From positions 11,043 through 64,281 of the forward strand of contig NZ_AZGJ01000005.1 of the NCBI RefSeq assembly GCF_001436395.1: DNA of 53,239 bases, read 5' to 3'. The first letter of the stretch is position 1. Every line of letters begins with the position of its first letter. Both the position numbers and the translations under genes were made by a program. The notes under the pieces were generated by a model. It saw only the letters and a list, made by a program, of their open reading frames with translations, made no database searches and was not told the DNA's origin. Shown one piece after another: positions 35,888 through 44,815 of this stretch. Source of the DNA: Secundilactobacillus malefermentans DSM 5705 = KCTC 3548. Its GTDB lineage: Bacteria; Bacillota; Bacilli; Lactobacillales; Lactobacillaceae.

Positions 35888-36265
35888 TCATGCTATTTTG
35901 ACCCATCTAATTTCGTCTAGTCGAATCGTCTGATACTGGTTTTCCACCTCTATCACGATTAAATCTTCCTCATAGCCCGCAATCATTCCCGTTACCGTCA
36001 TTAAATGTTCATCCTGGTCATCCATCATATTTAATTGGAGTTTCATCAATTTTTGACGATTCCAGCCCACCATCAAAAGGTCGCCAATGGCCTTCTGCGG
36101 CATTTGAGCATGGGTTGGCTCATTTGCCTTTGCCGCTTCGTGCTTAAGTGCCTTCGTGTGATCAGATAGGAAAAAGCCACCCCACTTCAGCATCCCCCGG
36201 TCATTATAATCATATTTAAAAAACTGATGAGCCACCGCTTCCGATTCTAACTTTTGTCGACGCAT
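35888..36265 (-). CDS. YolD-like protein
   Basis: A 125-residue protein with the YolD-like pattern DRGMLKWGGFFLSDHT near residue 25. YolD proteins lie next to Y-family DNA polymerases in Firmicutes, and a UmuD-like accessory role has been proposed. The ATG at 36265 has AAGGG six bases upstream; longer starts would overlap umuC. It follows umuC after 17 bases, so the pair is one SOS unit. Confidence 0.75.
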   Translation of the reverse strand: MRRQKLESEAVAHQFFKYDYNDRGMLKWGGFFLSDHTKALKHEAAKANEPTHAQMPQKAIGDLLMVGWNRQKLMKLQLNMMDDQDEHLMTVTGMIAGYEEDLIVIEVENQYQTIRLDEIRWVKIA

Positions 36266-36282
36266 ACTCATCCCTTCTATCA

Positions 36283-37575
36283 CTATTCATAGCTATTACC
36301 ACCGTTATGACCGCCCACAAGCGACGCCCGATCAATCATGGTCCCGCCCTTCAGTAAGCTGCTGGCCATCACGAGTGCAGTTGTTCCAAACTTACGCCGA
36401 ATTGCGTCGGTTACACGATCGTAGCTGTCTCGTTTAATTTGTTGTTCTGGTAGTTCAAATAGGTTCAGCTGTTGCCCCGTGTCAGCCGATAATTGGCCAC
36501 AATAAACAGAAATGTTCCTGATTGGCTGATGCGCCCAATATTTCCTAAACAACGTCAAAACCGTTAGCGCAATTTCACTATTACTATTAGTCGGCGGAAC
36601 CTTGACAGTATGGGAGAAGCCTCCTCGTTTATCATCTGCCGCATAGGCAAATCCAATCGATAGGCTCACCTTCCCAGCTTGTTTGCCGTGATGTCGCACT
36701 CGAGCGGCTACCTGATTTGCAAGCTCCCGCAGAACAATTTCAATTTCCTCTTGCCGCCGATAGTCTCGCGGCAAGACCTGCGAATTTCCTAAGCTAGGTT
36801 CCTTCACCTTTATTCGCTGCGAGAGTTTCGACCGATCTACTCCCCAGGCTAATGCAAATAATTGCGTTCCAATCACGCCCATTTCCTGCTTCAGCCAGTA
36901 GGGATCTGTGTGCGCAAGGTCATCCATATTATTAATGCCTAACCGCTTCAAATGCGCCGCCGTTCGATTTCCAATACTCCAAACATCCGTCAACTCCTTA
37001 ATCGTCCAAATGAGCTGTGGGACTGTTTCAAAGCTTATTTGATCAATAAATTCCGGATCGTGCTTCGCATAAACATCGAGCGCAATCTTTGCTTGAACCG
37101 GTGTATCGCCAATTCCGATTGTAGTATACAAGCCTAACCGCTTAAGAACGGTTTGCTGAATAACCCGTGCCGTTTCTCTCGGCGTCTTCCCAAATAACTT
37201 CCAGGATTGCGTTAAATCTAAAATGGATTCATCAATTGAATAGGGATATAAATCGGCATCAGCTACAAACTCCTTAAAAATAGCATTTATCTTCAAATTC
37301 TTATGAATATACAAATTCATTCGTGGCGGTACCACAATCAGCCGAGGATCATTTGGTAAATCACGGGTTCGGCTGACGTTCGTAATATGAAAGAGCTTCT
37401 TTGCCATTGGCGAGGCTGCCAAAATCAATCCTCCGTTTGTATTCTCGGCTTCGGACATGACAACGAGGGGCGTTTCCAGTGGCTTAAGTCTCCGCTCCAC
37501 ACACTCCACGCTGGCGTAGAATGATTTATTGTCGATTAAAAAAAAGACGCCTCGTGGTTCCTCAGAATAATCCAT
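36283..37575 (-). CDS. Y-family DNA polymerase (UmuC/UvrX-like)
   Basis: A 430-residue translesion polymerase. FFLIDNKSFYASVECVERRL is the first catalytic block. PYSIDESILDLT carries the DE pair of the active site. The GIGDTPVQAKIA, WSIGNRTAAHLKRLGI and GVDRSKL segments follow the family order. It lacks the C-terminal beta-clamp sequence I could name with certainty. GGAGGTG precedes the ATG. A LexA-type SOS box and TATAAT lie just upstream, so damage induction is expected. Confidence 0.9.
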   Translation of the reverse strand: MDYSEEPRGVFFLIDNKSFYASVECVERRLKPLETPLVVMSEAENTNGGLILAASPMAKKLFHITNVSRTRDLPNDPRLIVVPPRMNLYIHKNLKINAIFKEFVADADLYPYSIDESILDLTQSWKLFGKTPRETARVIQQTVLKRLGLYTTIGIGDTPVQAKIALDVYAKHDPEFIDQISFETVPQLIWTIKELTDVWSIGNRTAAHLKRLGINNMDDLAHTDPYWLKQEMGVIGTQLFALAWGVDRSKLSQRIKVKEPSLGNSQVLPRDYRRQEEIEIVLRELANQVAARVRHHGKQAGKVSLSIGFAYAADDKRGGFSHTVKVPPTNSNSEIALTVLTLFRKYWAHQPIRNISVYCGQLSADTGQQLNLFELPEQQIKRDSYDRVTDAIRRKFGTTALVMASSLLKGGTMIDRASLVGGHNGGNSYE

Positions 37576-37604
37576 GAAAATCACCTCCGTTTGGTATTAG
37601 CTAT

Positions 37605-37624
37605 ATTATACGAACAAACGTTCT
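37605..37624 (-). promoter_or_regulatory. SOS (LexA) box and -10 of the umuC-yolD unit
   Basis: CGAACAAACGTTCT (37611-37624) differs in one base from the Gram-positive SOS consensus CGAAC-N4-GTTCG. It abuts a minus-strand TATAAT (37605-37610), 30 bases before the umuC ATG. Confidence 0.78.
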
Positions 37625-37654
37625 ATTTTACAACCGAACACGGAAATTTTTCGC

Positions 37655-37686
37655 AAAAAAATAGCCCACCAACTAATTTGGTGAGC
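37655..37686 (-). terminator. Terminator of azlC-azlD
   Basis: Minus strand GCTCACCAA, short loop, TTGGTGGGC (one mismatch), then TATTTTTTT, just after the azlD stop. Confidence 0.85.
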
Positions 37687-37693
37687 CACGAGT

Positions 37694-38038
37694 TTACACG
37701 ACCATTGCAATGAGAAAGGCCGCCATTAACCCAATAATAACGGACATCGACATTGATCGCGTTCGATATGCAATTATAATAACGATGAGTGACGCTAATA
37801 GTTCCGGAACATGCGTCATTGGCGCTAATTGGTAGTTTGAATCAATAAAAACATCCTTGACGACCAATGCCGTAAAAAGTGACACTGGCACAAATTTCAT
37901 CCATTCGTTGAACCAAGCGGGTATTTTTCGCTTTGTGAAGATTAATAACGGAAAATATCGGGGAACGAACGCAACGAAAAAGCCTAAAACGATTAACCAA
38001 AAATGTTGTGTAGTTGTCCATGTATTAACAGAATTCAT
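37694..38038 (-). CDS. azlD: Branched-chain amino acid transport protein AzlD
   Basis: A 114-residue membrane protein with four helices. It has family features FVAFVPRYFPLLIF and WFNEWMKFVPVSLFTALV. With AzlC it forms a two-subunit exporter of branched-chain amino acids. It starts 13 bases after azlC in the same unit, and a terminator follows. Confidence 0.88.
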   Translation of the reverse strand: MNSVNTWTTTQHFWLIVLGFFVAFVPRYFPLLIFTKRKIPAWFNEWMKFVPVSLFTALVVKDVFIDSNYQLAPMTHVPELLASLIVIIIAYRTRSMSMSVIIGLMAAFLIAMVV

Positions 38039-38051
38039 ATAATATCCCCTG

Positions 38052-38837
38052 CTAGTTGCTATCAGTTTCCTCTACGGCATCTTTACGACTACCTGGGCCA
38101 CGCACTTTCCAGAGCCAGCGACTCTTTGGTGTGTGGGTTGTAATGTAATGCTCCAAAGCAAAGCCAATAAAGGATGCGATTAACGTTGAAATAACTAACC
38201 CAAGCGTACTCTTTGTTAGAATCATGAAGAATGCGGCTAGGAAGCCAGATAACACACAAATTAGAACCGTGAGTCGACTCTTAATTTGCATCACAATCAT
38301 ATATAGGAACAGTGCCGTTAAGGCAAAATTAACGATAGAAAGGTTAATCTTTAACGCACTACCAACTAAACTGCCAACAACATTGCTGACGGTCCAGAAC
38401 AGTAGTGAATAGTGCTCCACCATCAGTGCTTGATGGCCATCCCATTTTTTATCCGTCGCAAACTTTAGATAGTTTACGGCATAATTTTCATCATTCATTG
38501 AAAGGGAAAAGGCAAAAATAAAACGATGCGGTTGCCCTTGAAGGTATCTGGAAAGACTTGATCCCAATAAGGCATATCGTAGTTCTAGGAAAAATAGCAT
38601 TAGAACGATAGAAAGTAAGGGCGCATTGATTGTCAGCATTGACGCAATCATAAATTGCGCACCACCTGAGAAAATAAAAATAGAAACTAACGCCGTTAAT
38701 AACGTATTAAATCCGGCGGCATGCAGCAAAATCCCACAAGCCAAGCCGATAGGAATGTAACTCAAATTAAGCGGCATTGCTACCCGTAAAGTGGATAGCC
38801 ATAGTGGCTCATTCGGGTTTCGGACCTGTTTAGTCAA
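38052..38837 (-). CDS. azlC: Branched-chain amino acid exporter AzlC
   Basis: A 261-residue membrane protein. The typical AzlC core is LNLSYIPIGLACGILLHAAG, then FIFSGGAQFMIASML and LRYALLGSSLSRYLQ. The frame is open further upstream to an ATG at 38921. The TTG at 38837 is preferred because GGAGG lies eight bases before it and the resulting N-terminus (TKQVRNPNEPLWLS) is close to the usual start. A promoter (TTGGTA, 17, TATAAT) is about 230 bases upstream, which implies a long leader. Confidence 0.83.
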   Translation of the reverse strand: MTKQVRNPNEPLWLSTLRVAMPLNLSYIPIGLACGILLHAAGFNTLLTALVSIFIFSGGAQFMIASMLTINAPLLSIVLMLFFLELRYALLGSSLSRYLQGQPHRFIFAFSLSMNDENYAVNYLKFATDKKWDGHQALMVEHYSLLFWTVSNVVGSLVGSALKINLSIVNFALTALFLYMIVMQIKSRLTVLICVLSGFLAAFFMILTKSTLGLVISTLIASFIGFALEHYITTHTPKSRWLWKVRGPGSRKDAVEETDSN

Positions 38838-39200
38838 GAATAATTCCTCCATCAAAAAACCTGCAGTTAAGTAAGTGACAGTTAAGGCGCCCAATATTAG
38901 ACGCTCTTGATTAAAACGCATCGAAAATATTTTAACACGAAACTAAAAACTTGCATACCTGATTTCATAAGCTGAATGAATATTGCAAACAGTTTAATCG
39001 CTATTCGTTAACTAAGCTCATAAGCTAATATGTAATCGAAGAACAAAGCATTCTCCGCCTACCTATTATAAGAAAGTTTTGGTTAAATACCAATGTTTAT
39101 TTTACATTTCTTTTACCCAAGACAGGTAAAACGTTACAACAGCGCCCTCCATCCATTTAATTAAATAAATCGACGATAAGCCCATATCTGCAAATAGCAA
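38838..39200. other. azlC leader and gene-free stretch
   Basis: No supported gene. A good minus-strand promoter, TTGGTA (39088-39093), 17 bases, TATAAT (39065-39070), would give an untranslated leader of about 220 bases before the azlC TTG. I found no T-box signature (GGTGGNACCGCG) and no long terminator hairpin in it. The rest, to 39200, shows nothing definite. Confidence 0.45.
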
Positions 39201-39241
39201 AATAGACTGCAACAAAACCCACGTTTTGCTTCAGTCTATTC
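39197..39241 (-). terminator. Terminator of the D-Ala-D-Ala carboxypeptidase gene
   Basis: Outer stem AATAGACTG / CAGTCTATT with an inner CAAAAC / GTTTTG hairpin and a short T-run on the minus strand. Confidence 0.7.
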
Positions 39242-39252
39242 ATCATGATTAA

Positions 39253-40578
39253 TTAAAATAAAGCAACGAGTCCACGCCACATCCGAACAAAGATATTGGC
39301 CTTTTCAACTTTTGTCGCAGTTTTAACTGACACACAGGTAGCGGATTTGCCATCAACAAATCCAAGTTGATCACCCTTTAGCGAAATTGAAGCAGCACCA
39401 ATGGTTTTTCCCTTTGAAACGGGTGCAACTAATTTGCCATCTTTATTCAGCGATTTCTTCAGCTTAATTGAACCAGTCGCATTGCTTGCCACCTGGTTGT
39501 TCCGAATCCAAAGCTTAAGTGGTGATTTCAACTGAACTTTAACCGTCTTTTCCTTACCATTACTAGTAGAAATCGACTTAACGCCCTTAATCTGACTATT
39601 CGTATAAGTGGTTGTCTTAAAGTTTTGGAAAACGTACGACATGATGTGTTGCGTTTGTACAAATCGTGATGAGTCCGTTTCTGATTTATGTGCGGCACCC
39701 ATTACCACCGTAATAATTCGGTTACCATTCTTTTTGACCGTTCCGGTAAAGTTGGCGCCAGCTGCATCAGAAGTACCTGTCTTTAGCCCATCAACGGGTA
39801 GCGCAGAGTATGAGTTCGCTAAACCTGGTAACATCCAGTTCCAGTTTTCCATCTTGATTTGGTCGTCTGTTCCCTTTTCAAACCACATCTTCTTGATTGA
39901 CGTTGTTTGGAGAATTTCTGGATACTTATTTAAAAGGGCAACCGCTAATTTACCCATATCTCTTGCTGAAAATTCATTCTCAGCACTATTCGCCACGTTA
40001 TCATAACCTGCATCACTAACCTGTTTATTGGTTAATCCAGAAGCATTATAAATCTTGGCATCCGTAATTCCGAGCTTCTTAGCTGTTGAGCGCATTTGAC
40101 TGACAAATGCGTGAGGAGAGCCGGCAACAGCATCTCCCAAAGCAGTCACTGCTGCATTAGCAGAATAAATAATTGACGCTTGGTACAGTTCCTTAACGGT
40201 GTATTCTTTGTCCTTCCGAAGCGGAACGTTAGATAGATTGGTGTCCTGGCTCATTTTGTAGACGGTATTATCAATTTTAATTTTTTGATCCCATTTTAAT
40301 TTACCAGAATGGATATTTTCCAAAATAATATAAAGGGATAAAAGCTTACTCATCGAAGCAGCGGGCAAAACCTTAGTTGAGTTTTTATCATATAAGATTT
40401 GACCTGTTTTAGCATCGATTGCCAAACCAGCCTTTGCCTTCAAATCAACCGTGGTTACCTTTGCTGCTGTGGCAGCCTGTGCGCTTGGTGTTGCTGCTGC
40501 AGGAATGCTCATTCCTGCGGTTGCGATCATAAGTGTTGCTGCTAAACCTGTTGCAACTTTTTTTAGTCGTTTAAACAT
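39253..40578 (-). CDS. dacA: D-alanyl-D-alanine carboxypeptidase (PBP5 family)
   Basis: A 441-residue serine peptidase that trims the terminal D-Ala from peptidoglycan stem peptides. A signal peptide lies in residues 1-35. The SxxK motif is in AASMSKLLSLY, SxN in YSANAAV, and KTG in GLKTGTSDAAG. The C-terminal PBP5-like domain and an amphipathic tail (IFVRMWRGLVALF) follow, which would attach it to the membrane. The second of two close ATG codons is better placed relative to GAGG. It lies downstream of the two-component system at 40652-42718, with a 73-base gap. Confidence 0.93.
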   Translation of the reverse strand: MFKRLKKVATGLAATLMIATAGMSIPAAATPSAQAATAAKVTTVDLKAKAGLAIDAKTGQILYDKNSTKVLPAASMSKLLSLYIILENIHSGKLKWDQKIKIDNTVYKMSQDTNLSNVPLRKDKEYTVKELYQASIIYSANAAVTALGDAVAGSPHAFVSQMRSTAKKLGITDAKIYNASGLTNKQVSDAGYDNVANSAENEFSARDMGKLAVALLNKYPEILQTTSIKKMWFEKGTDDQIKMENWNWMLPGLANSYSALPVDGLKTGTSDAAGANFTGTVKKNGNRIITVVMGAAHKSETDSSRFVQTQHIMSYVFQNFKTTTYTNSQIKGVKSISTSNGKEKTVKVQLKSPLKLWIRNNQVASNATGSIKLKKSLNKDGKLVAPVSKGKTIGAASISLKGDQLGFVDGKSATCVSVKTATKVEKANIFVRMWRGLVALF

Positions 40579-40651
40579 TGTCATTTCCTCACTCTAATAT
40601 GTAATTAAGGACGGCAAAAATTGCCGCCCTCCTATTTTACCACATGAAAAT

Positions 40652-41845
40652 TTAATTAAGCTGCTTTTGCAATGATTCATTGACTTTATTTACAGCCTCA
40701 TCTTCATCAGAATCTACCTTAGCTTGTCGAATCGGCAAAATGATATCAAACGTTGTCATCTTGTCCGTCGATTCCACGGTAATTGACCCATGGTGAAGCT
40801 GGACAATGCTTTGAGTAATCGCAAGTCCTAGCCCAGTTCCACCCGTTGCTTTGTTTCGTGATTCTTCAACGCGATAAAACCGTTCAAAAACGTGATCAAG
40901 CGACTCCTTAGGAATCTTCGGTCCATCGTTTGCAACCTTAATTTCGATTTCCTTATCATTGTGACGGTTGGCAATCATATAAATATGCTTACCACCATCC
41001 CCATATTTCAAAGCATTGGAAATCAGATTATTAAAAACCCGACTTAGCTGTTCAGCATCCGCATCAATCATCAATGGCGATTCCTCGCAAGTGACCTCGA
41101 TTGCCTTATCCTGCTTTTCAGCTTCTAGCTCAAAACTGGCTGAGATTTGTTCCATCATTTGAGAAAGATCGACCTGGTTAAAGTTAACCTTGGCGGCAGC
41201 TTGCTGAACCTTTGTGTATTCAAACAAATCTTCAACCAGGGCCTTCATCTGAGATGCTTTCAAAAAGGCCGTGTGCGTGTACTTCAAAATGTCTGCTTCA
41301 GATCGATACTGTTTATCCTCAATTAAGCCTAAATAGCCAATGATCGACGTCAAAGGGGTGCGCAAGTCATGACTGACATTTGTAATCAGTTCATCCTTAG
41401 ACCGCTCGATGTCTCGTTCTTCCGTCATTGACTCCAAAACGGAATCGACTAGCGCATTCACAGAATCGACGACATGCTGAATATCGCTGCTTACTTTGAA
41501 CTGGATTCGGTGGCCAAAGTTTCCTTGAGCAATGTAATGAAGCTCATCGATTATATGGTAAAGCTGCATTTGCCGATATCGCCGCATAAGCCGCCAGTAA
41601 ACAACCCAGACATCCAAAATTGCCATCAATCCGATAAACAGATTCTCCCAACTCCAAAGCTGGAAGTGATCTGGTCCAATGACGATTGATTGTTTGATAA
41701 TAAAGATTCCATCTCGGAGTCCCGGATTTAGCTGAATTGCCTGGGTGATGATGACTAAAACCGACAAGTTTAAAAGCAGTAACAAAATAACCGTTACAAT
41801 ACCCTCAAAGAATAATTCACTTTTTTCACGTCCCGTTAGTTTCAA
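40652..41845 (-). CDS. Sensor histidine kinase
   Basis: A 397-residue membrane kinase. It has two N-terminal helices flanking a short outside loop, then a HAMP-like linker. The H-box is ELITNVSHDLRTPLTSIIGYLG; the N-box NNLISNALKYGDGG; the G-boxes VANDGPKIP and GTGLGLAITQSI. The form is like VanS-type kinases that sense wall stress, but the signal is unknown. It pairs with the response regulator upstream; a large hairpin separates them. Confidence 0.9.
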   Translation of the reverse strand: MKLTGREKSELFFEGIVTVILLLLLNLSVLVIITQAIQLNPGLRDGIFIIKQSIVIGPDHFQLWSWENLFIGLMAILDVWVVYWRLMRRYRQMQLYHIIDELHYIAQGNFGHRIQFKVSSDIQHVVDSVNALVDSVLESMTEERDIERSKDELITNVSHDLRTPLTSIIGYLGLIEDKQYRSEADILKYTHTAFLKASQMKALVEDLFEYTKVQQAAAKVNFNQVDLSQMMEQISASFELEAEKQDKAIEVTCEESPLMIDADAEQLSRVFNNLISNALKYGDGGKHIYMIANRHNDKEIEIKVANDGPKIPKESLDHVFERFYRVEESRNKATGGTGLGLAITQSIVQLHHGSITVESTDKMTTFDIILPIRQAKVDSDEDEAVNKVNESLQKQLN

Positions 41846-41912
41846 GTGTGACGGCCCCTTCTCCTAGTTAAATCTGTCATGACGACTTGTGTTGCGAAGC
41901 TGATGCATTGTC

Positions 41913-42018
41913 GTGTAATTCCAATCAGCCCCCTCCGTCTAACTTGACCAATACGCAAGACAAGTCTTGCTACTATTGGTCTTTGTTAGTACTCGGTGCC
42001 TACCGATTGAAATTGCAC
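41913..42018 (-). repeat. Large nested hairpin between response regulator and kinase genes
   Basis: Centre: GCAAGAC-AA-GTCTTGC (41955-41970), enclosed by GACCAATA / TATTGGTC (41946-41953, 41974-41981), then CTAAC / GTTAG. The outermost arms are GTGTAATTCCAATC / GATTGAAATTGCAC. It occupies nearly the whole gap of 183 bases between the two genes. The motif AGTACTC beside the arm also occurs, inverted, in hairpin element 1 after cfa. Confidence 0.65.
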
Positions 42019-42028
42019 TTCCTTAAAT

Positions 42029-42718
42029 CTAGTGCGACTCTATCTTATATCCCACGCCCCACACCGTTTGGATGACCTTTTCACCATTCGTTGCTTCTTC
42101 AATCTTATCCCGCAAATGGGAAACGTGCACCATCACCGTTTTGGCAGAAATGATGGATTCCTGACGCCATACACGTTCAAATATTTCATCAGCTGAGAAG
42201 ACCCGATTTGGGTGACTTGCTAGCAAATATAAAATACCAAATTCAAGCGCCGTCAATGAAATGACTTTACCCGCAATTGTTTTAACTTCATGTGAATCCT
42301 TGTTAATAATCAGCGGACCAATATCCAAAATGTCTGGCGTATCATCGGTCACATTATCCTGGCTTCGACGTAGAAGTGACTTGACCCGAGCCATGACTTC
42401 AAGTGGATTAAACGGCTTGGTGACGTAATCATCCCCACCCGTAATTAATCCCTGAATTTTGTCCATATCTGCCGTTTTGGCAGACAGAATTAAAATGGGA
42501 ATCTGAGAATCTTTTCGAACTTCTTTAATAACTTCCATCCCGCTCATTTCAGGCATCATAATGTCCAAAATCATGAGTCCAATATCCGGTGTGGTACGTA
42601 ATTTGGTTAAGGCTTCACGACCATCATAAGCAGACACTGGTTCGTAGCCTTCATTTTTAATGTAAATTTCGAGTAACTGTGCAATTTCTTTATCATCGTC
42701 GACAACTAAAATTTTCAT
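42029..42718 (-). CDS. OmpR-family response regulator
   Basis: A 229-residue regulator. The receiver domain begins MKILVVDDDKEIAQLL (acidic pocket). The phospho-acceptor Asp is in GLMILDIMMPEMSG, and the Lys is in DDYVTKPFNP. The C-terminal winged helix ends with VWGVGYKIE. AAAAGGAGCG precedes the ATG at 42718. It is the first gene of the unit with the kinase. A dyad TTTACCAA-N5-TTGGTAAA is at 42766-42786. Confidence 0.92.
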   Translation of the reverse strand: MKILVVDDDKEIAQLLEIYIKNEGYEPVSAYDGREALTKLRTTPDIGLMILDIMMPEMSGMEVIKEVRKDSQIPILILSAKTADMDKIQGLITGGDDYVTKPFNPLEVMARVKSLLRRSQDNVTDDTPDILDIGPLIINKDSHEVKTIAGKVISLTALEFGILYLLASHPNRVFSADEIFERVWRQESIISAKTVMVHVSHLRDKIEEATNGEKVIQTVWGVGYKIESH

Positions 42719-42765
42719 GATAACGCTCCTTTTCGAGATAAACATCCCTGTTATCTGTCAATAAC

Positions 42766-42786
42766 TTTACCAATTAATTTGGTAAA
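42766..42786. promoter_or_regulatory. Dyad upstream of the response regulator
   Basis: TTTACCAA, five bases, TTGGTAAA, about 50 bases before the regulator start and next to a TTGACA on the minus strand (42756-42761). A regulator site is plausible; a matching -10 was not found. Confidence 0.35.
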
Positions 42787-42904
42787 AGTCGCAAAATTCA
42801 CTAAAACTTAACCGAGTTTAAACTAAATTAAGAAAATAGTAAGTTCTAATCAGTCTTATAAGACTATCATTCCACAAATACAGGCGCTAGACAAGTTTGA
42901 GGTA

Positions 42905-42940
42905 AATAAAAATCGACCACATTTTGTGATCGACTTTGAC
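42905..42940 (-). terminator. Terminator after the DUF1129 gene
   Basis: Minus strand AGTCGATCACA, short loop, TGTGGTCGATT (with G-U pairs), then five T. Confidence 0.8.
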
Positions 42941-42945
42941 GTGAC

Positions 42946-43665
42946 TTAAAATAAGAATCCTTTTTTCAACCCATACTGACGGCGAATAAGAAGTGCGCCA
43001 CCACCTGAGAGAACCCCTACAATAACGGCAGGCCATGATTGTAGAACTGGGTTTGCAACGCTTGGAATAGCACTTGTGATGTAGAAGAGTCCCATCCAAA
43101 CAACAAATAGTGCAATGACAACTAAAAGTCGAACCCAAATTGATTGTTTGTGCTTTCGCTTTGGATCGAAGATTGTTGACATGTATGGCAATGCCAAACC
43201 GGCAAGTGCCGATGAAATAAAGATTGACACAATTCCGACTGGTTGACTGCTTGCAGCCGTTTTTGGTGAGAGGAGCATAATTGCGCCAAACATCACGTTA
43301 AAGATCATGAAGAAAATTAGGCCGTTATATAACGCACTTGGCCAATAGGGATCATCCGCATTTGGATCCTTAGCTGGACCGTTCACAACGTAATCAATCC
43401 GTTCTGAAACATCCCCGTACATATTCTTAGCAGTTTTCCCACTCTTTTGACCATCAACCAACTCTTGAACCATTTCATTAACAACTTCCGTCTTCTTTTC
43501 AACCGAAAGCTTGGTTTTTTCTATTTCTTGATTAAATCGGAACATGTAGTCAGCGTTTCGCTTCGACAGTCCTAAATTATCAAATGCACTATGCTCATTC
43601 TTCTCGACTGTATGGCGAGCTTGTTGCGCACCAGCATTACGTTTACGGTTTTGATTATCGCTCAC
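42946..43665 (-). CDS. DUF1129 family membrane protein
   Basis: A 239-residue protein. The N-terminal half is soluble and charged (LGLSKRNADYMFRFNQEIEK), and the C-terminal half has four helices. This layout and its place after ychF match the DUF1129 proteins of lactobacilli. Function is unknown. It ends the origin-proximal cluster and has its own terminator. Confidence 0.82.
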   Translation of the reverse strand: MSDNQNRKRNAGAQQARHTVEKNEHSAFDNLGLSKRNADYMFRFNQEIEKTKLSVEKKTEVVNEMVQELVDGQKSGKTAKNMYGDVSERIDYVVNGPAKDPNADDPYWPSALYNGLIFFMIFNVMFGAIMLLSPKTAASSQPVGIVSIFISSALAGLALPYMSTIFDPKRKHKQSIWVRLLVVIALFVVWMGLFYITSAIPSVANPVLQSWPAVIVGVLSGGGALLIRRQYGLKKGFLF

Positions 43666-43696
43666 GAGAGACCTTCCCTTCCATAATTCCGAATTT

Positions 43697-44797
43697 TTAA
43701 ACGTTAAATCTAAATTCTACGATGTCGCCATCACTCATGACGTATTCTTTACCTTCTTCACGAAGTTTACCAGCATCTTTGACCGCAGACTTGCTTTCCA
43801 GCTTGTCCAAATCATCAAACGCCATTACTTCGGCACGGATGAAACCACGCTCAAAGTCAGAGTGAATGATTCCGGCAGCTTGTGGTGCCTTAGTCCCTTC
43901 ACGGAAGGTCCAGGCCTTGGTTTCCTTACCACCAGCAGTGAAGAAAGTTTCAAGTCCAAGTAGCTTATATGAGGCACGGATGAGTCGGTTCAAACCAGGC
44001 TCTTCCACTCCCTCAGCTTCTAGGAAGTCAGCCTTTTCGGCATCATCCAACTGGGCAATTTCCTCTTCAGCTTCAGCGGCAACCGCAATTGCTTGGGCGC
44101 CTTCTTTGCTAGCGTATTCTTCAATAATACTAAAGTACTTAGAATTTTCAGGATCCGCCATGTCATCTTCGGCAATGTTGGCCACGTACAGAACTGGCTT
44201 TGAAGTTAACAAGAACAAGCCTTTAACAATCTTTTGCTCGTCTTCATCAAATTCAATCGTTCGAACGCTACCACCAGCTTCAAGAACTGGCTTAATTTTT
44301 TCGAGAACTGCTAATTCAGCTTTAGCTTCCTTGTCGCTCCCCTTTGCAGCACGGGCAACTTTTGCCAATCGCTTATCAACGGCTTCAAGGTCTGATAGTC
44401 CCAATTCCAAATTAATGGTTTCGATATCATCAGTTGGATCGATTTTCCCTGAAACGTGGGTGATGTTGTCGTCATCAAATGCCCGAACAACGTGCACAAT
44501 GGCGTCAACTTGCCGAATGTTTTCTAGGAATTTGTTACCAAGTCCCTCACCCTTACTAGCACCCTTTACAATTCCGGCAATATCGGTAAATTCAAAGGTG
44601 GTTGGCACCACTTTTTTAGCTGGAATGAGTTCCTGAATGCGATCGAGTCGATCATCTGGAACTTCAACCATTCCCACGTTAGGATCGATTGTTGCAAATG
44701 GGTAGTTGGCCATTTCGGCACCAGCCTTAGTGATTGCGTTAAATAGGGTAGACTTTCCAACGTTTGGTAAGCCCACAATACCTGCAGTTAATGACAT
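43697..44797 (-). CDS. ychF: Redox-regulated ATPase YchF
   Basis: A 366-residue Obg-family protein that prefers ATP. G1 is GLPNVGKSTLFNAITKAG; the switch region is YPFATIDPNVG; DIAGIVKGASKGEGLGNKFL is G3. The NKxD motif is altered to NIAEDD, which is the basis for ATP preference. The C-terminal TGS-like domain holds AWTFREGTKAPQAAGIIHSD. It is a ribosome-associated housekeeping protein, here in its normal lactobacillus context. Confidence 0.96.
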   Translation of the reverse strand: MSLTAGIVGLPNVGKSTLFNAITKAGAEMANYPFATIDPNVGMVEVPDDRLDRIQELIPAKKVVPTTFEFTDIAGIVKGASKGEGLGNKFLENIRQVDAIVHVVRAFDDDNITHVSGKIDPTDDIETINLELGLSDLEAVDKRLAKVARAAKGSDKEAKAELAVLEKIKPVLEAGGSVRTIEFDEDEQKIVKGLFLLTSKPVLYVANIAEDDMADPENSKYFSIIEEYASKEGAQAIAVAAEAEEEIAQLDDAEKADFLEAEGVEEPGLNRLIRASYKLLGLETFFTAGGKETKAWTFREGTKAPQAAGIIHSDFERGFIRAEVMAFDDLDKLESKSAVKDAGKLREEGKEYVMSDGDIVEFRFNV

Positions 44798-44815
44798 TAA
44801 TTATTCACTCTTTCC

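Noticed and set aside
38838-39070. T-box or attenuator leader peptide for azlC
   Set aside because: No T-box core sequence, no terminator/antiterminator pair, and the only short frame is not rich in Ile, Leu or Val.
43866-44636. 256-codon frame on the plus strand antisense to ychF
   Set aside because: It is a shadow of ychF: no ribosome binding site, Ser/Ala-rich random composition, and ychF is certain.
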